The notes beneath the pieces are model-generated. The model saw nothing but the letters and a program-made list of their open reading frames with translations, did not search any database and was not told the DNA's origin. The position numbers and the translations under genes are program-made. Below, one piece after another: positions 42,043 to 50,459 of a stretch of DNA of 64,000 nt. Position 1 is the first letter of the stretch, and each line of letters opens with the position of its first letter. Source of the DNA: Microvirga sp. VF16 (GTDB lineage: Bacteria > Pseudomonadota > Alphaproteobacteria > Rhizobiales > Beijerinckiaceae); contig NZ_CP069354.1 of the NCBI RefSeq assembly GCF_016864375.1, positions 4,981,501-5,045,500 on the forward strand, read 5' to 3'.

Positions 42043-42237
42043 ATGGCCAACGAAAAGCCCATCACGGTTCATCCCGACAAGCCGAAGCTCAATCCCGGCG
42101 ACCAAGCCGAACTTGGCACGCCAGGAGCCGGTGAGAATGTCTGCCGGGAATGCCAGGGCACCGGCAAGCTCGGGGAGAAAGACTGCCCGATCTGCGGTGG
42201 CACCGGCGTAGTCATCGAGGAAATCGGCGGCGCATAG
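42043..42237 (+). CDS. DnaJ-like zinc-finger microprotein (64 aa)
   Basis: ATG 42043 has AGGAGTGAGATC upstream. The C-terminal half is CRECQGTGKLGEKDCPICGG, two CxxCxGxG motifs as in the zinc centre of DnaJ, with no J domain. The N-half is polar and proline-rich. It probably binds one zinc ion and may aid redox or folding reactions, which is inference. Similar short CxxCxGxG proteins occur widely in Rhizobiales. Confidence 0.75.
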   Translation: MANEKPITVHPDKPKLNPGDQAELGTPGAGENVCRECQGTGKLGEKDCPICGGTGVVIEEIGGA

Positions 42238-42379
42238 GACTCCAGTCACCTGGCATGAAGAGCCCCAGGCCGGACGCAGTCCCCTCACAGCCACGGTCCG
42301 ACGAGCAAGACCAAAGCGTTCCTGCCGATGTCCCTGGCTCTCGCCGCCTAATGGTTCGAAGGCCCTGTTAGCTTGTGCT

Positions 42380-43759
42380 CTACGGGACGACCTCAGGCGA
42401 TCGCGAGGCGAGCTTGACCCAAACCCCGCCGCCAGGACGGAGCGTGATGGAGGGCTTCGGCTGAACCGGCCGAGCTGTCTGCCATGTCAGCCGAAATTGT
42501 TGGGCCACTGTTGCGAGGATCAGCACCGCCTCCATCATGGCAAACCGATTACCGATGCAGATGCGGGGCCCACCGCCGAATGGCATGTAAGCAAAGCGCG
42601 GCAGTTCCTTTGCCAGATTGCTCGCCCAGCGTTCGGGTTGGAATGCTTGTGGGTTGTCAAACCAGCGCGGATCCCGATGCATCACCCACGGGCTGACATA
42701 GACTGTAGTGCCCGCCGGCACGCGATACCCCGCAATCTCACAGTCTGCCAGCACCTCGCGGCCAATGGCATAGGCGGGTGGGTACAGGCGCAAGGCCTCG
42801 CTCACAACCTGTTCAGTGAAGCGAAGGCGAGGCAAATCATCGACGGTCGGTGATCGCCCTCCCAGGACCGTATGCACTTCCTCTGCAAGTTGCGCGTCCA
42901 CCGCAGGGTGCAATCCGAGAAGATACCAGCTCCAGGAGAGGGTCAGGGCCGTGGTCTCATGCCCGGCGAGGAGCATGGTGATGACCTCGTCCCGGATCTG
43001 GCGCTTACCCATCGGCTGGCCTGCCTCATCGCGGGCCAGCATCAACTGGGACAGCAGGTCGCCACGATCCTCAGCCTTGCCCCCTCGCTCAGCGACAATC
43101 CTGGCGACCAACCGATCCAGGCGCTGTACGCCGCGCCGATAGCGGAGATTGCCTGGAAGTGGAAGAGCATCGGGAAGCCAGAACGGGCGCCGGAACCGGG
43201 TTGCGATCTGCTCCATCACCTCGTCGATCGCCCGGCTGACGTCAGTCACGTCCTGGCTCGTCTCCGCATCGAACAGGGTCTTGGCGGCGATCTGCAGGGT
43301 AAGCGCCATAGCCTCCTGGTGCACATCGAGAACCTGTCCCGGCTGCCAGTGCTGGAGCATGGACTCGGTGGCTTGCACCATGGTGCCACTGTAGCGGTTC
43401 ACTCGGGACCCAGCAAAAGCCGGTGCTGCCAGACGCCTCTGCTGGTGCCAGAACTTGCCCTCACTGGTGAGCAGCCCGTGACCGAAGATGGCCTCGACAT
43501 GGCGCCAGAAGAAGCGGTGCTTGATGAAGTTCTGGTGGTTCTTGACCAGGACGTATTCAACCAGGTCAGGATGATTAAGGAGTATGGCCGGCCAAGCGGC
43601 TAACCGAAAGCTGACGATGTCACCGTATTGGCGCGCACATTGCGTGAAGAACCCCAGAACATCGCGTCCGAGGTCGGGCAAATTCCCGAGGAACGGCAGC
43701 CCCTTCGGACCAGGAGCGCGGCGCGGTGGTGGTGAACCGTGTGAGACATGCGTGAGCAT
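42380..43759 (-). CDS. Cytochrome P450
   Basis: The 459-aa P450 has the I-helix oxygen-binding AGHETTALTLSWSWYLLGLH, K-helix ExxR in VSEALRLYPPAYA, and the heme loop PFGGGPRICIGNRFAMMEAV. It has no N-terminal anchor and is a soluble class I-type protein needing separate ferredoxin partners, which are not nearby. The overall look is CYP4/CYP110-like, suggesting fatty acid or alkane-type hydroxylation, but the substrate is not deducible. ATG 43759 follows GGAGGAGC. Confidence 0.93.
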   Translation of the reverse strand: MLTHVSHGSPPPRRAPGPKGLPFLGNLPDLGRDVLGFFTQCARQYGDIVSFRLAAWPAILLNHPDLVEYVLVKNHQNFIKHRFFWRHVEAIFGHGLLTSEGKFWHQQRRLAAPAFAGSRVNRYSGTMVQATESMLQHWQPGQVLDVHQEAMALTLQIAAKTLFDAETSQDVTDVSRAIDEVMEQIATRFRRPFWLPDALPLPGNLRYRRGVQRLDRLVARIVAERGGKAEDRGDLLSQLMLARDEAGQPMGKRQIRDEVITMLLAGHETTALTLSWSWYLLGLHPAVDAQLAEEVHTVLGGRSPTVDDLPRLRFTEQVVSEALRLYPPAYAIGREVLADCEIAGYRVPAGTTVYVSPWVMHRDPRWFDNPQAFQPERWASNLAKELPRFAYMPFGGGPRICIGNRFAMMEAVLILATVAQQFRLTWQTARPVQPKPSITLRPGGGVWVKLASRSPEVVP

Positions 43760-43960
43760 GGCTCCTCCGCAACGTCTAAGCCCGAGAGGATGAATGATCT
43801 GCTACCCCTGTCAACCTGACCGACACTCATGACTCCAAGGCATCAGCGATGAGATGGGAGTGCCCCTTGGATGTGATCCAAACGGGCAACTCTGGCTCAC
43901 CCACGCCCTTAAGCTCGGCTGTTTAAGAGCCCGCATTTCGCTCTTAACGTGCCTCCCCCC

Positions 43961-44093
43961 GGAGAGCATGAGGTTTTGTGGGGCAGCCTGTGAGGGCCCT
44001 CCGAGAGGCAGGCGATCAAGCCCGATCAGCGGCAGTGCAATAAGAGCCAAGCCTGCGGGAGATAATGCTGCACCACACTTCCTTATACTCTCC
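43961..44093. repeat. MITE-like element, copy C (133 bp)
   Basis: The left end is GGAGAGCATGAGG-TTTT-GTGGGGC. The right end (complement) is GGAGAGTATAAGG-AAGT-GTGGTGC. The inverted interior shares sequence with copy E. The surrounding 43760-44228 gap holds no other supported feature except the upstream region of the protease gene. Confidence 0.75.
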
Positions 44094-44228
44094 TCGTTTT
44101 AGGAACTTGGCGCTCTCAATGAGTGGCGCACAGGCACTTGGCATGAACTCGGGCGATCTCAGGAGGCCTCAGAACTCTTCCTTGCGGTCGGACGTTCCTG
44201 AACCAGAGGTGCGGCCTGAGGAGAGAGT

Positions 44229-45344
44229 ATGGCTTGGTCGATCCCCATCGGGGCCGTGAAGGGCACGATCATTCGCGTCCACTTCACCTTTCTTCTCTTC
44301 CTCGTCTGGATTGCGGTGACGCACTACGCTCAGGGTGGACGCGATGCGGCCGTCCAGGGCGTCATCTTCATCGTTCTTCTGTTCCTCTGCGTGCTGCTGC
44401 ACGAGTTCGGCCATGTCCTGGCTGCCAGACGCTACGGCGTGCAGACACCGGACATCACCCTTCTGCCCATTGGTGGCGTGGCTCGGCTCGAGCGTATCCC
44501 CGAGGAGCCGTCTCAGGAGTTAATCATCGCCCTGGCTGGACCGGCCGTGAACCTCATGATCGCGGCCGTCCTGTACCTAGCGCTCGGTGGGTTTCTGCCG
44601 CGGGAGAGCATGGAGCTCCAGAATCCGGGAGTGAGCCTGCTGGCCCGCTTGGTCTCGGTGAACATCTTCCTGGCAATCTTCAACCTCATCCCCGCGTTTC
44701 CGATGGATGGCGGGCGCGTGCTCCGAGCGATCTTGGCTTATCGCATGGGCTACAGCCGCGGCACACAGATTGCCGCTACAGTCGGACAGGTCCTGGCGTT
44801 TGGACTTGCCCTGCTCGGCCTCATAGGCAACCCGCTTCTGATCTTCATCGCGATCTTTGTCTATCTGGGGGCGGCCTCGGAAGCTCATGCAGTCCAGATG
44901 CGCCAGGTCTCCCGTGGGCTGCTGGTCTCAGATGCGATGATCACCCGGTTTGAGATCCTGACCCCCAGCAGCCGTGTCGAGGACGCGGTGCAGTATCTAA
45001 TCCAGACCACTCAACACGAATTCCCTGTTGTTGATGGTGCGGGACATCTGCGAGGCGTGCTCACGCGCGACGACATGATCCGCGCGTTGCGCGAACGAGG
45101 TCCGGACGCGCCGGCGGTGGAGGTCATGCGCTCCGACGTTCCTGTCATTCATCATCGTCTGCCGCTCGATGATGCCTTGCGCCTCATGCAGGATGGTCGC
45201 TTACCTGCCATCGGAGTGGTCAACAGCGAGGCACACCTTGTGGGTCTGGTCACACCGGAAAACGTTGCCGAGATGATGATGATCCTTGCGGCAAACCCAA
45301 AACGCTTCGTGCGAATGCCTTGGCAACGGATCTCCTCCAGTTAA
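44229..45344 (+). CDS. Site-2-type zinc metalloprotease (M50) with CBS pair
   Basis: The 371-aa membrane protein has HEFGH near residue 57 as zinc ligands and active Glu, and NLIPAFPMDGGRVLRAILAY near 155 with the third ligand Asp, in a six-TM M50 core. After residue ~235 come two CBS domains (MITRFEILTPSSRVEDAVQY; MRSDVPVIHHRLPLDDALRL). The family cleaves substrates within the membrane; CBS pairs in SpoIVFB-like members sense nucleotides. GAGGAGAGAGT lies before the ATG. Monocistronic; the target is unknown. Confidence 0.92.
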   Translation: MAWSIPIGAVKGTIIRVHFTFLLFLVWIAVTHYAQGGRDAAVQGVIFIVLLFLCVLLHEFGHVLAARRYGVQTPDITLLPIGGVARLERIPEEPSQELIIALAGPAVNLMIAAVLYLALGGFLPRESMELQNPGVSLLARLVSVNIFLAIFNLIPAFPMDGGRVLRAILAYRMGYSRGTQIAATVGQVLAFGLALLGLIGNPLLIFIAIFVYLGAASEAHAVQMRQVSRGLLVSDAMITRFEILTPSSRVEDAVQYLIQTTQHEFPVVDGAGHLRGVLTRDDMIRALRERGPDAPAVEVMRSDVPVIHHRLPLDDALRLMQDGRLPAIGVVNSEAHLVGLVTPENVAEMMMILAANPKRFVRMPWQRISSS

Positions 45345-45514
45345 CTCGGCGTAGATTCCCGATCATCCTAGAATGATAAATCCCGTCTTGCCTGCTGATG
45401 GGGTCAGAGCATGGTGTGCCGGGAGACCAGCAAGCAATAGGTGGTGCAAGTCCATCGCAATGAAGGAGTAGCGATCCACATTGGCCCCGAGACATGCGCG
45501 GACGCTCCGTCGCG

Positions 45515-46327
45515 TCAGACCTTGACCCCTTCCGCCCAGGCGATGCCATGCCAAAGCGCGGCGTCCGGTCGCCTGTGCCATGTGGCAAGCGCATCCAAGA
45601 CTGCTTGGACGGTCTCGCGCGGAGTGCCGGTTTCGGCAATCGCATCGGTGGCCCCCTCGATAATCTTGGCTAAGTTGCTGACATAACCCTCGAAGTCCGG
45701 CTGCCCGGAGCAGCCGCCAAAGAATATCCAGGTGTTGCGACGGGGCTGCACGCCAGCCTGGTGCAGAAGCTGCACCAGGCGCCGGCCAACAATGGGATCG
45801 TTGCCATGGCGGTCGTACGTTCGCTGGTATGCCTGCCAGACCGGGGCCAGCCCCGGCGGCTCCGGCCAGAGCCGCATCACGTCGTAGTCGTCATCCGCCA
45901 GGATGATCCGCCCGCCTGGGCGCACGGCCCGAGCCATGGTTCGCACGATGAACAAGGGATTGTGAACGTGTTCGAGCAGAAAGCGGGCATGTGCCAGGTC
46001 GAAGCGCCCCCACTCACTATTGGTCAGGGGGGCGATTTCTGCGCTCCCCTGCCGCATATCGATGAGATGGGTTTCGCCATCCGCATCCGCCTGTCTCATC
46101 GCTTCGAGGATCTGCTCATTGCTGCGTTCTATCCCCACGACCGGGACACCTGTTATTTTCGCCATCGCGCGTGAGAACTGTCCAAGCCCAGCGCCGAAAT
46201 CAACGATGCGCTCTCCGGGTTCGAGTGCGGCTTGTGCGAGAAACCGCTCGTTGAGGAGGCGGTTCATCGCAGTTAGCCGCTGCTGTTCTTCGGGGCTGGT
46301 TCCGTGGATGTAGTGAGACGAGGACAT
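45515..46327 (-). CDS. SAM-dependent methyltransferase (class I)
   Basis: The 270-aa protein has motif I VDFGAGLGQFSRAMAKITG near residue 42, acidic post-I GIERSNEQI, motif II FDLAHARFLLEHV and VRPGGRIILADDDYDVMRL. It belongs to the methyltransferase_11/25 type. The small-molecule or macromolecule substrate cannot be inferred. ATG 46327; convergent with the protease gene. Confidence 0.85.
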   Translation of the reverse strand: MSSSHYIHGTSPEEQQRLTAMNRLLNERFLAQAALEPGERIVDFGAGLGQFSRAMAKITGVPVVGIERSNEQILEAMRQADADGETHLIDMRQGSAEIAPLTNSEWGRFDLAHARFLLEHVHNPLFIVRTMARAVRPGGRIILADDDYDVMRLWPEPPGLAPVWQAYQRTYDRHGNDPIVGRRLVQLLHQAGVQPRRNTWIFFGGCSGQPDFEGYVSNLAKIIEGATDAIAETGTPRETVQAVLDALATWHRRPDAALWHGIAWAEGVKV

Positions 46328-46630
46328 GCAGCGCCCCCCGGATGATCTAGCGACTCCTCAAGCCGGCCGCTTGCGGGAACAGCTTGATTCCCCGCCTGCA
46401 TGAAGTCACCATGATGACGGGACAGGATACCACCAATGCCTTCCGGCGGCGACTTGTTGGACGGGCGATCTCTAGGTCAGGGTGGCACAGTTCCAAGGAC
46501 CGCATCAGCCAGGGCTATGATGTTCCCTGCCCTTCATAGTGTTGCATGAGATCAAAGCGTTGACAGAAGCACTCCTTCTGCGGAGCGTCATGTCGGAGGG
46601 ACAATATTGCATGCCGGCACAAAGCCCGTC
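46328..46630. other. Intergenic, no supported gene
   Basis: This is the gap between the methyltransferase start and the 3' end of the transglutaminase pair. Short frames occur but none with support. No repeat or operator was recognised. Confidence 0.35.
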
Positions 46631-47449
46631 TCAATTGTGTTCGCTTGCCACTTCGTCTGTGACGACAGAGAAGGCCGTCAGTACGGACGGACCGAAGCTC
46701 GTAGAGATTGCCACATCGGTCGCGTCCCGTCCCGTGGCCATCAGCACCCGCCCGATCCGTGGCGTGTTGTGCCGAGCATCGAAGGTGTACCAGCAGCCGT
46801 CCAGGTAGGCTTCGAACCAAGCGCTGAAATCCATCGGATAATCCACCGGCGGAATGCCGATATCGCCCAGGTATCCCGTGCAATAACGCGCCGGGATGTT
46901 CATGCAGCGGCACAGGGTGATGGCCAGATGGGTAAAGTCGCGGCAGACACCGACCTGATCGTTGTACCCTTGCCAAGCCGTCCGGGTTGCACAAGCATCC
47001 TGATAATTGAACATGATCCGATCATGCACATAATCGCAGATCGCCTGAACGCGCCCCCACCCTCCCTGGATACCGCCGAAGAGACGCCAGGCGGTGTCTG
47101 AGAGCTGATCGGTTTCGCAGTACCGGCTCCCGAGCAGATAGACGATCACGTCGTCAGGCAACTCCTCGACAGGCTGCTGCACGGCGCTTGGAACGACAGG
47201 ATCGTGCAATCCGGAATCATGGATCATGAAATCCGCTGAAAGCTCGAGCCGCCCGGCCGGCGCAAGAAGTCGGGTGCAGACATTGCCGAAGGCATCACGA
47301 TACTGCCTGTACTCGACCGGAGGATCGCACATGAGATCATCAGGCGTGATAAGGTCCGGCACGCGCGACGGATGAACATTTAGCATCAGGAGCATCGGCG
47401 TCGGCTGCGGACACTCGAAGGCGATCCGATAGCCGGCCTGAATCTTCAT
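46631..47449 (-). CDS. Transglutaminase-like protein (second of pair)
   Basis: The 272-aa protein has the Bact_transglu_N-type beta-rich N-domain (MKIQAGYRIAFECPQPTPML) and a transglutaminase core. The nucleophile is in NDQVGVCRDFTHLAITLCRC, and the Asp is in GCWYTFDARHNTPRIGRVLM. The usual His position reads YPMDFSAWFEAYLDG, with Ser instead of His before A-W, so classical Cys-His-Asp chemistry is uncertain. ATG 47449 overlaps the upstream stop by ATGA, so the pair is coupled. Confidence 0.8.
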   Translation of the reverse strand: MKIQAGYRIAFECPQPTPMLLMLNVHPSRVPDLITPDDLMCDPPVEYRQYRDAFGNVCTRLLAPAGRLELSADFMIHDSGLHDPVVPSAVQQPVEELPDDVIVYLLGSRYCETDQLSDTAWRLFGGIQGGWGRVQAICDYVHDRIMFNYQDACATRTAWQGYNDQVGVCRDFTHLAITLCRCMNIPARYCTGYLGDIGIPPVDYPMDFSAWFEAYLDGCWYTFDARHNTPRIGRVLMATGRDATDVAISTSFGPSVLTAFSVVTDEVASEHN

Positions 47450-48399
47450 CGGGTACCCTGCGAGTCGGAGAGCCAAGGCTCACTGCCGGGCGAGGTTGTC
47501 CTGCCGGCGCGGCGCGCTGGGCTGCTCTCCGAGGCCGTCACGTTCACCTCGACAGTCATTCCTTCGAAATCACCTGGCTCGCCCATCCATGTTCCGGAGA
47601 GCGGTACTGCCTGCCGGGGATCCCGTGCCACCGCGATGCGAATGAGATCGCGATTGCCGATGATGCCATTGGTCGGGTCGAATTCGACCCAACCGGCACC
47701 GGGCAGGTAGACTTGGCACCAGGCGTGGGTCGAGCCTCCACCGACATGGCCGGAACCGTCGAGGCTCGGGCTGTAAATGTAGCCGGACACGAAGCGTGCC
47801 GCGAGCCCCAGCGCGCGCACGGCCTCAATCATCAGGATCGCGAAGTCGCGGCAGCTCCCGCGATTGAGCATCAGGGTTGTCAAAGGGTCCTGGATCCCAG
47901 TTTCCGAGCGTCTGTTGTAGGTGAAGCTCTCCTTGATGGCGTAGGTGAGGGTCATCAGGAGTTCACCCGTCCGCGTCGGGCGTCCCTGATGCAGGAACTT
48001 CTGGACCCAGTGATGGATCTGGTGGTCGGGGTCGAGATACTGCCGCTCCATGGCCCGTGTCAGGTCAGGCATTTCCTCCGCGCTGTAGGCGAAGGGATAG
48101 GTCTGGGCATAATCCTCCATCTGGAAGTCTGGCGCGTTCAAAGGCAGATGGTCGAGGCGGATGTTGCTCTCGAACCGCAGCTCGGATGCCTCTTTGGTGA
48201 ACCGTGCAATGGCGACGCAGTTGCCGAAGACATCGTGGATCCATCGCATCGCGCTCGGAGGCGGATCAATCTCGATCCGCGCGTCCAGAAGCCTTTGATC
48301 ATAGCTGTCGCGGGGCCGGAACATGATCCGGTGCTCACCGAACGAGACGGGCTGCTTATAATGATAAGTAGTTACATGTCGGACCGCGAGAAGGGTCAT
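47446..48399 (-). CDS. Transglutaminase family protein (first of pair)
   Basis: The 317-aa protein starts at ATG 48399 (a TTG 4 codons earlier is possible). The N-domain is LLAVRHVTTYHYKQPVSFGE. The core has the catalytic Cys in LNRGSCRDFAILMIEAVRAL, His in GGGSTHAWCQVYLPGAGWVE and Asp in FDPTNGIIGN, so the triad is complete. The C-terminus is a variable polar tail. Such cytoplasmic proteins are often paired with other transglutaminase-like genes; the substrate is unknown. Confidence 0.88.
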   Translation of the reverse strand: MTLLAVRHVTTYHYKQPVSFGEHRIMFRPRDSYDQRLLDARIEIDPPPSAMRWIHDVFGNCVAIARFTKEASELRFESNIRLDHLPLNAPDFQMEDYAQTYPFAYSAEEMPDLTRAMERQYLDPDHQIHHWVQKFLHQGRPTRTGELLMTLTYAIKESFTYNRRSETGIQDPLTTLMLNRGSCRDFAILMIEAVRALGLAARFVSGYIYSPSLDGSGHVGGGSTHAWCQVYLPGAGWVEFDPTNGIIGNRDLIRIAVARDPRQAVPLSGTWMGEPGDFEGMTVEVNVTASESSPARRAGRTTSPGSEPWLSDSQGTR

Positions 48400-48691
48400 C
48401 TCAGCCGCCAATCAGTGAGGGAACGCTGTCACCGGACCTCCTGCCTGCAAAGAGTTTAGGCTCTAATGATCTGGAGGAGGAAGCCCATAGTTTCGGCTTC
48501 CTTCCCGTCGGCAATGTCGCGATCGGGGTCGCCGCTCGGGTGAGCCGATCCAATGAGTTTCGCCCCTCCCGCGCCAGCATCGATTGCAGTTTTACAGAGG
48601 GAAGTGCGAATTCGCGGGCTGTCCAACCCTGCCTTGTTCCTCCGGCTCAGTCGATTAGACTTCCTACTGCGCTGGTGGGCAGGACCGGACG

Positions 48692-49220
48692 ATGCGATCC
48701 TTGGAGCGCGTTCACATCTTCGGAGCGGCAGGCTGCGGCTCATCCACGCTCGGGCGAGCGCTTGCTCAACAGCTGGAGTGTCAGCACGTGGATGTGGACG
48801 ATGTGTATTGGCTTGCGACTGTTCCAAACCAAGCGAGCGGCAGCCGAGCGCGTACGGATGCTGGAGGCTGCAACCCGTTGGGCTGGAAACTGGGTGCTTT
48901 CCGGTTCGATCGTCGGTTGGGGTGATGCCTTGATCCCGATCTTTGATCTCGTGATCTTTCTGTACATCCCTGCCGAGGTTAGGCTCGCCCGCCTTCGTGC
49001 ACGGGAACGCGAGCGCTTTGGACGCGAGATCGAGCTGGGTGGTCCAATGTATGAGCGGCATCAGGCCTTTCTTCGATGGGCTGCTGGCTATGACACGGAC
49101 ACCAGCGGGCGAACGCTCGAGACCGACGCCAACTGGCTGGCACAGCTCAGCTGTCCCGTCATGCTCATGACAGGCGAATGCTCGACTTATGATCAGGTCA
49201 ACCACATCTTGTCATCATGA
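48692..49220 (+). pseudogene. Frameshifted P-loop kinase-like protein
   Basis: Frame 1 (from ATG 48692) reads RVHIFGAAGCGSSTLGRALA then HVDVDDVYWLATVP, an adenylate-kinase-like P-loop (GxxGxGSS) plus acidic DxD. Near 48820 the homology jumps to another frame: FQTKRAAAERVRMLEAATRW, VLSGSIVGWGDALIPIFDLV and IFLYIPAEVRLARLRARERE, ending SCPVMLMTGECST at 49220. A small deletion explains the shift. It is a pseudogene unless this is a sequencing error. Confidence 0.7.
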
Positions 49221-49253
49221 TGTTGCTGTCCTGAGATCAGCAGAGGCACGGTC

Positions 49254-49559
49254 ATGATGCGCGAGAGACTGATCACATCCGCTCAGTTGCGCGCCGGACG
49301 GGCGCTCCTCGGATTGTCCCAAGCCGAGCTTGCAGGATGCACGTGCCTGTCCATTCCGACCATCCAACGGGCTGAAGGGGATGGCGATCTTCGCGCCTCC
49401 GAGGCTGCCGTGGCGGCCATCCGGGTTGCGCTCGAGGATCAAGGTGTGCTCTTCCTCGAGGCTGATGGCGGAGAAGGACCCGGCGTTCGGCTGCGGTATG
49501 CGGGTCCTCCCGATGAGGGCCTCAGACCGGATCAGCTGACGAGCGACAACGACGTCTGA
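49254..49559 (+). CDS. XRE-like helix-turn-helix regulator
   Basis: The 101-aa protein has a HTH_3-type domain at ~8-62: TSAQLRAGRALLGLSQAELA then CTCLSIPTIQRAEGDGDLRA. A C-terminal segment, AIRVALEDQGVLFLEADGGE then GVRLRY, recalls the small XRE regulators with a C-terminal cap typical of Rhizobiales. It starts at one of two tandem Met codons (49254/49257). Its target is unknown. Confidence 0.85.
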   Translation: MMRERLITSAQLRAGRALLGLSQAELAGCTCLSIPTIQRAEGDGDLRASEAAVAAIRVALEDQGVLFLEADGGEGPGVRLRYAGPPDEGLRPDQLTSDNDV

Positions 49560-49658
49560 TACCACAGCTCAAACAGCCGCGGCCCACAAGTGCATCAGCC
49601 TCTGTCAGAAGATGTTGGGGCATGCCAATTTAGCCTTCACGGTGCTTCGGAGCTCTCG

Positions 49659-49931
49659 ATGGCCTACCATGTCCGGTGGCAACTCGTCGGCCGATCCGGG
49701 CTGCCGCTCGACAACGGCTGCATCGGCGAGGGCATTTGCGCGTACCGTGATGCGGTGGCTGCAGTGGTTGAGTTCCTGCGGCCGTACCCAGAGGTGAGCC
49801 GCTGCCCGACAGAAAGCTACTGGCTGGCGCGCCGGTCGTGCGAGGCTGATCTTGCGGTCTGGATCTGGATCGAGCGGCATGAGGACGAAGGAGCGACCAG
49901 GCCAAGTAATGCGTGGATGCCCCCCAAGTGA
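49659..49931 (+). CDS. Hypothetical protein (90 aa)
   Basis: The start at ATG 49659 gives MAYHVRWQLVGRSGLPLDNG, then CAYRDAVAAVVEFLRPYPEV and YWLARRSCEADLAVWIWIER. It is compact and soluble, with no family recognised. An alternative start lies at 49590. No strong ribosome-binding site. Confidence 0.4.
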   Translation: MAYHVRWQLVGRSGLPLDNGCIGEGICAYRDAVAAVVEFLRPYPEVSRCPTESYWLARRSCEADLAVWIWIERHEDEGATRPSNAWMPPK

Positions 49932-50126
49932 GGAAGCGGACCAGGTTTCGACATTTGTGACGGACTGACGTGGCAAGTTCACATCACCCAGCGCTGTCGC
50001 TCCTCGCTGGATCCACAGGTCTGACGCTTGTTGAGTTCGGTTTTCTTTTGCCCCGGACCTAATTTCTGTCCGCTTCCCTGTTGAGTACTGGCACCAGCTG
50101 AACAGCTGCAAGAGGGCTCGCGACGC

Positions 50127-50438
50127 ATGAAGCTGTACCACCGCAATATCACTGCGGATGGAGAGTCATCCGCGATCTTTGCTATTGTCGAGGACGTGGA
50201 TAGTCTGCCCCATACCCTGGAGTACCAGGACCATGGCGAGGCGGACGAGGAGAGCCTTCTGCCTTACTTCGATGGAGAGAAGAAGCCGCAAGTGGTCAGG
50301 AGCCTTGAGGAGGCTCCAGAGGATTATCTGGACTTTGTCTGCCCGGGTGACAATCCGGGGGATACACCGTGGCTGAGTTCTTTGATACGCATGAAAAGTC
50401 GCCGATTGCTGCGGGACGCCTGGCGAGGAAGACGGTAG
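50127..50438 (+). CDS. Hypothetical protein (103 aa)
   Basis: From ATG 50127 the product is acidic: MKLYHRNITADGESSAIFAI, VEDVDSLPHTLEYQDHGEAD, EDYLDFVCPGDNPGDTPWLS. The C-terminus is basic (LIRMKSRRLLRDAWRGRR). No family recognised. AGAGGG lies upstream at about 10 nt. Confidence 0.45.
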   Translation: MKLYHRNITADGESSAIFAIVEDVDSLPHTLEYQDHGEADEESLLPYFDGEKKPQVVRSLEEAPEDYLDFVCPGDNPGDTPWLSSLIRMKSRRLLRDAWRGRR

Positions 50439-50459
50439 AGACGCACCGGAAACTCCGCA

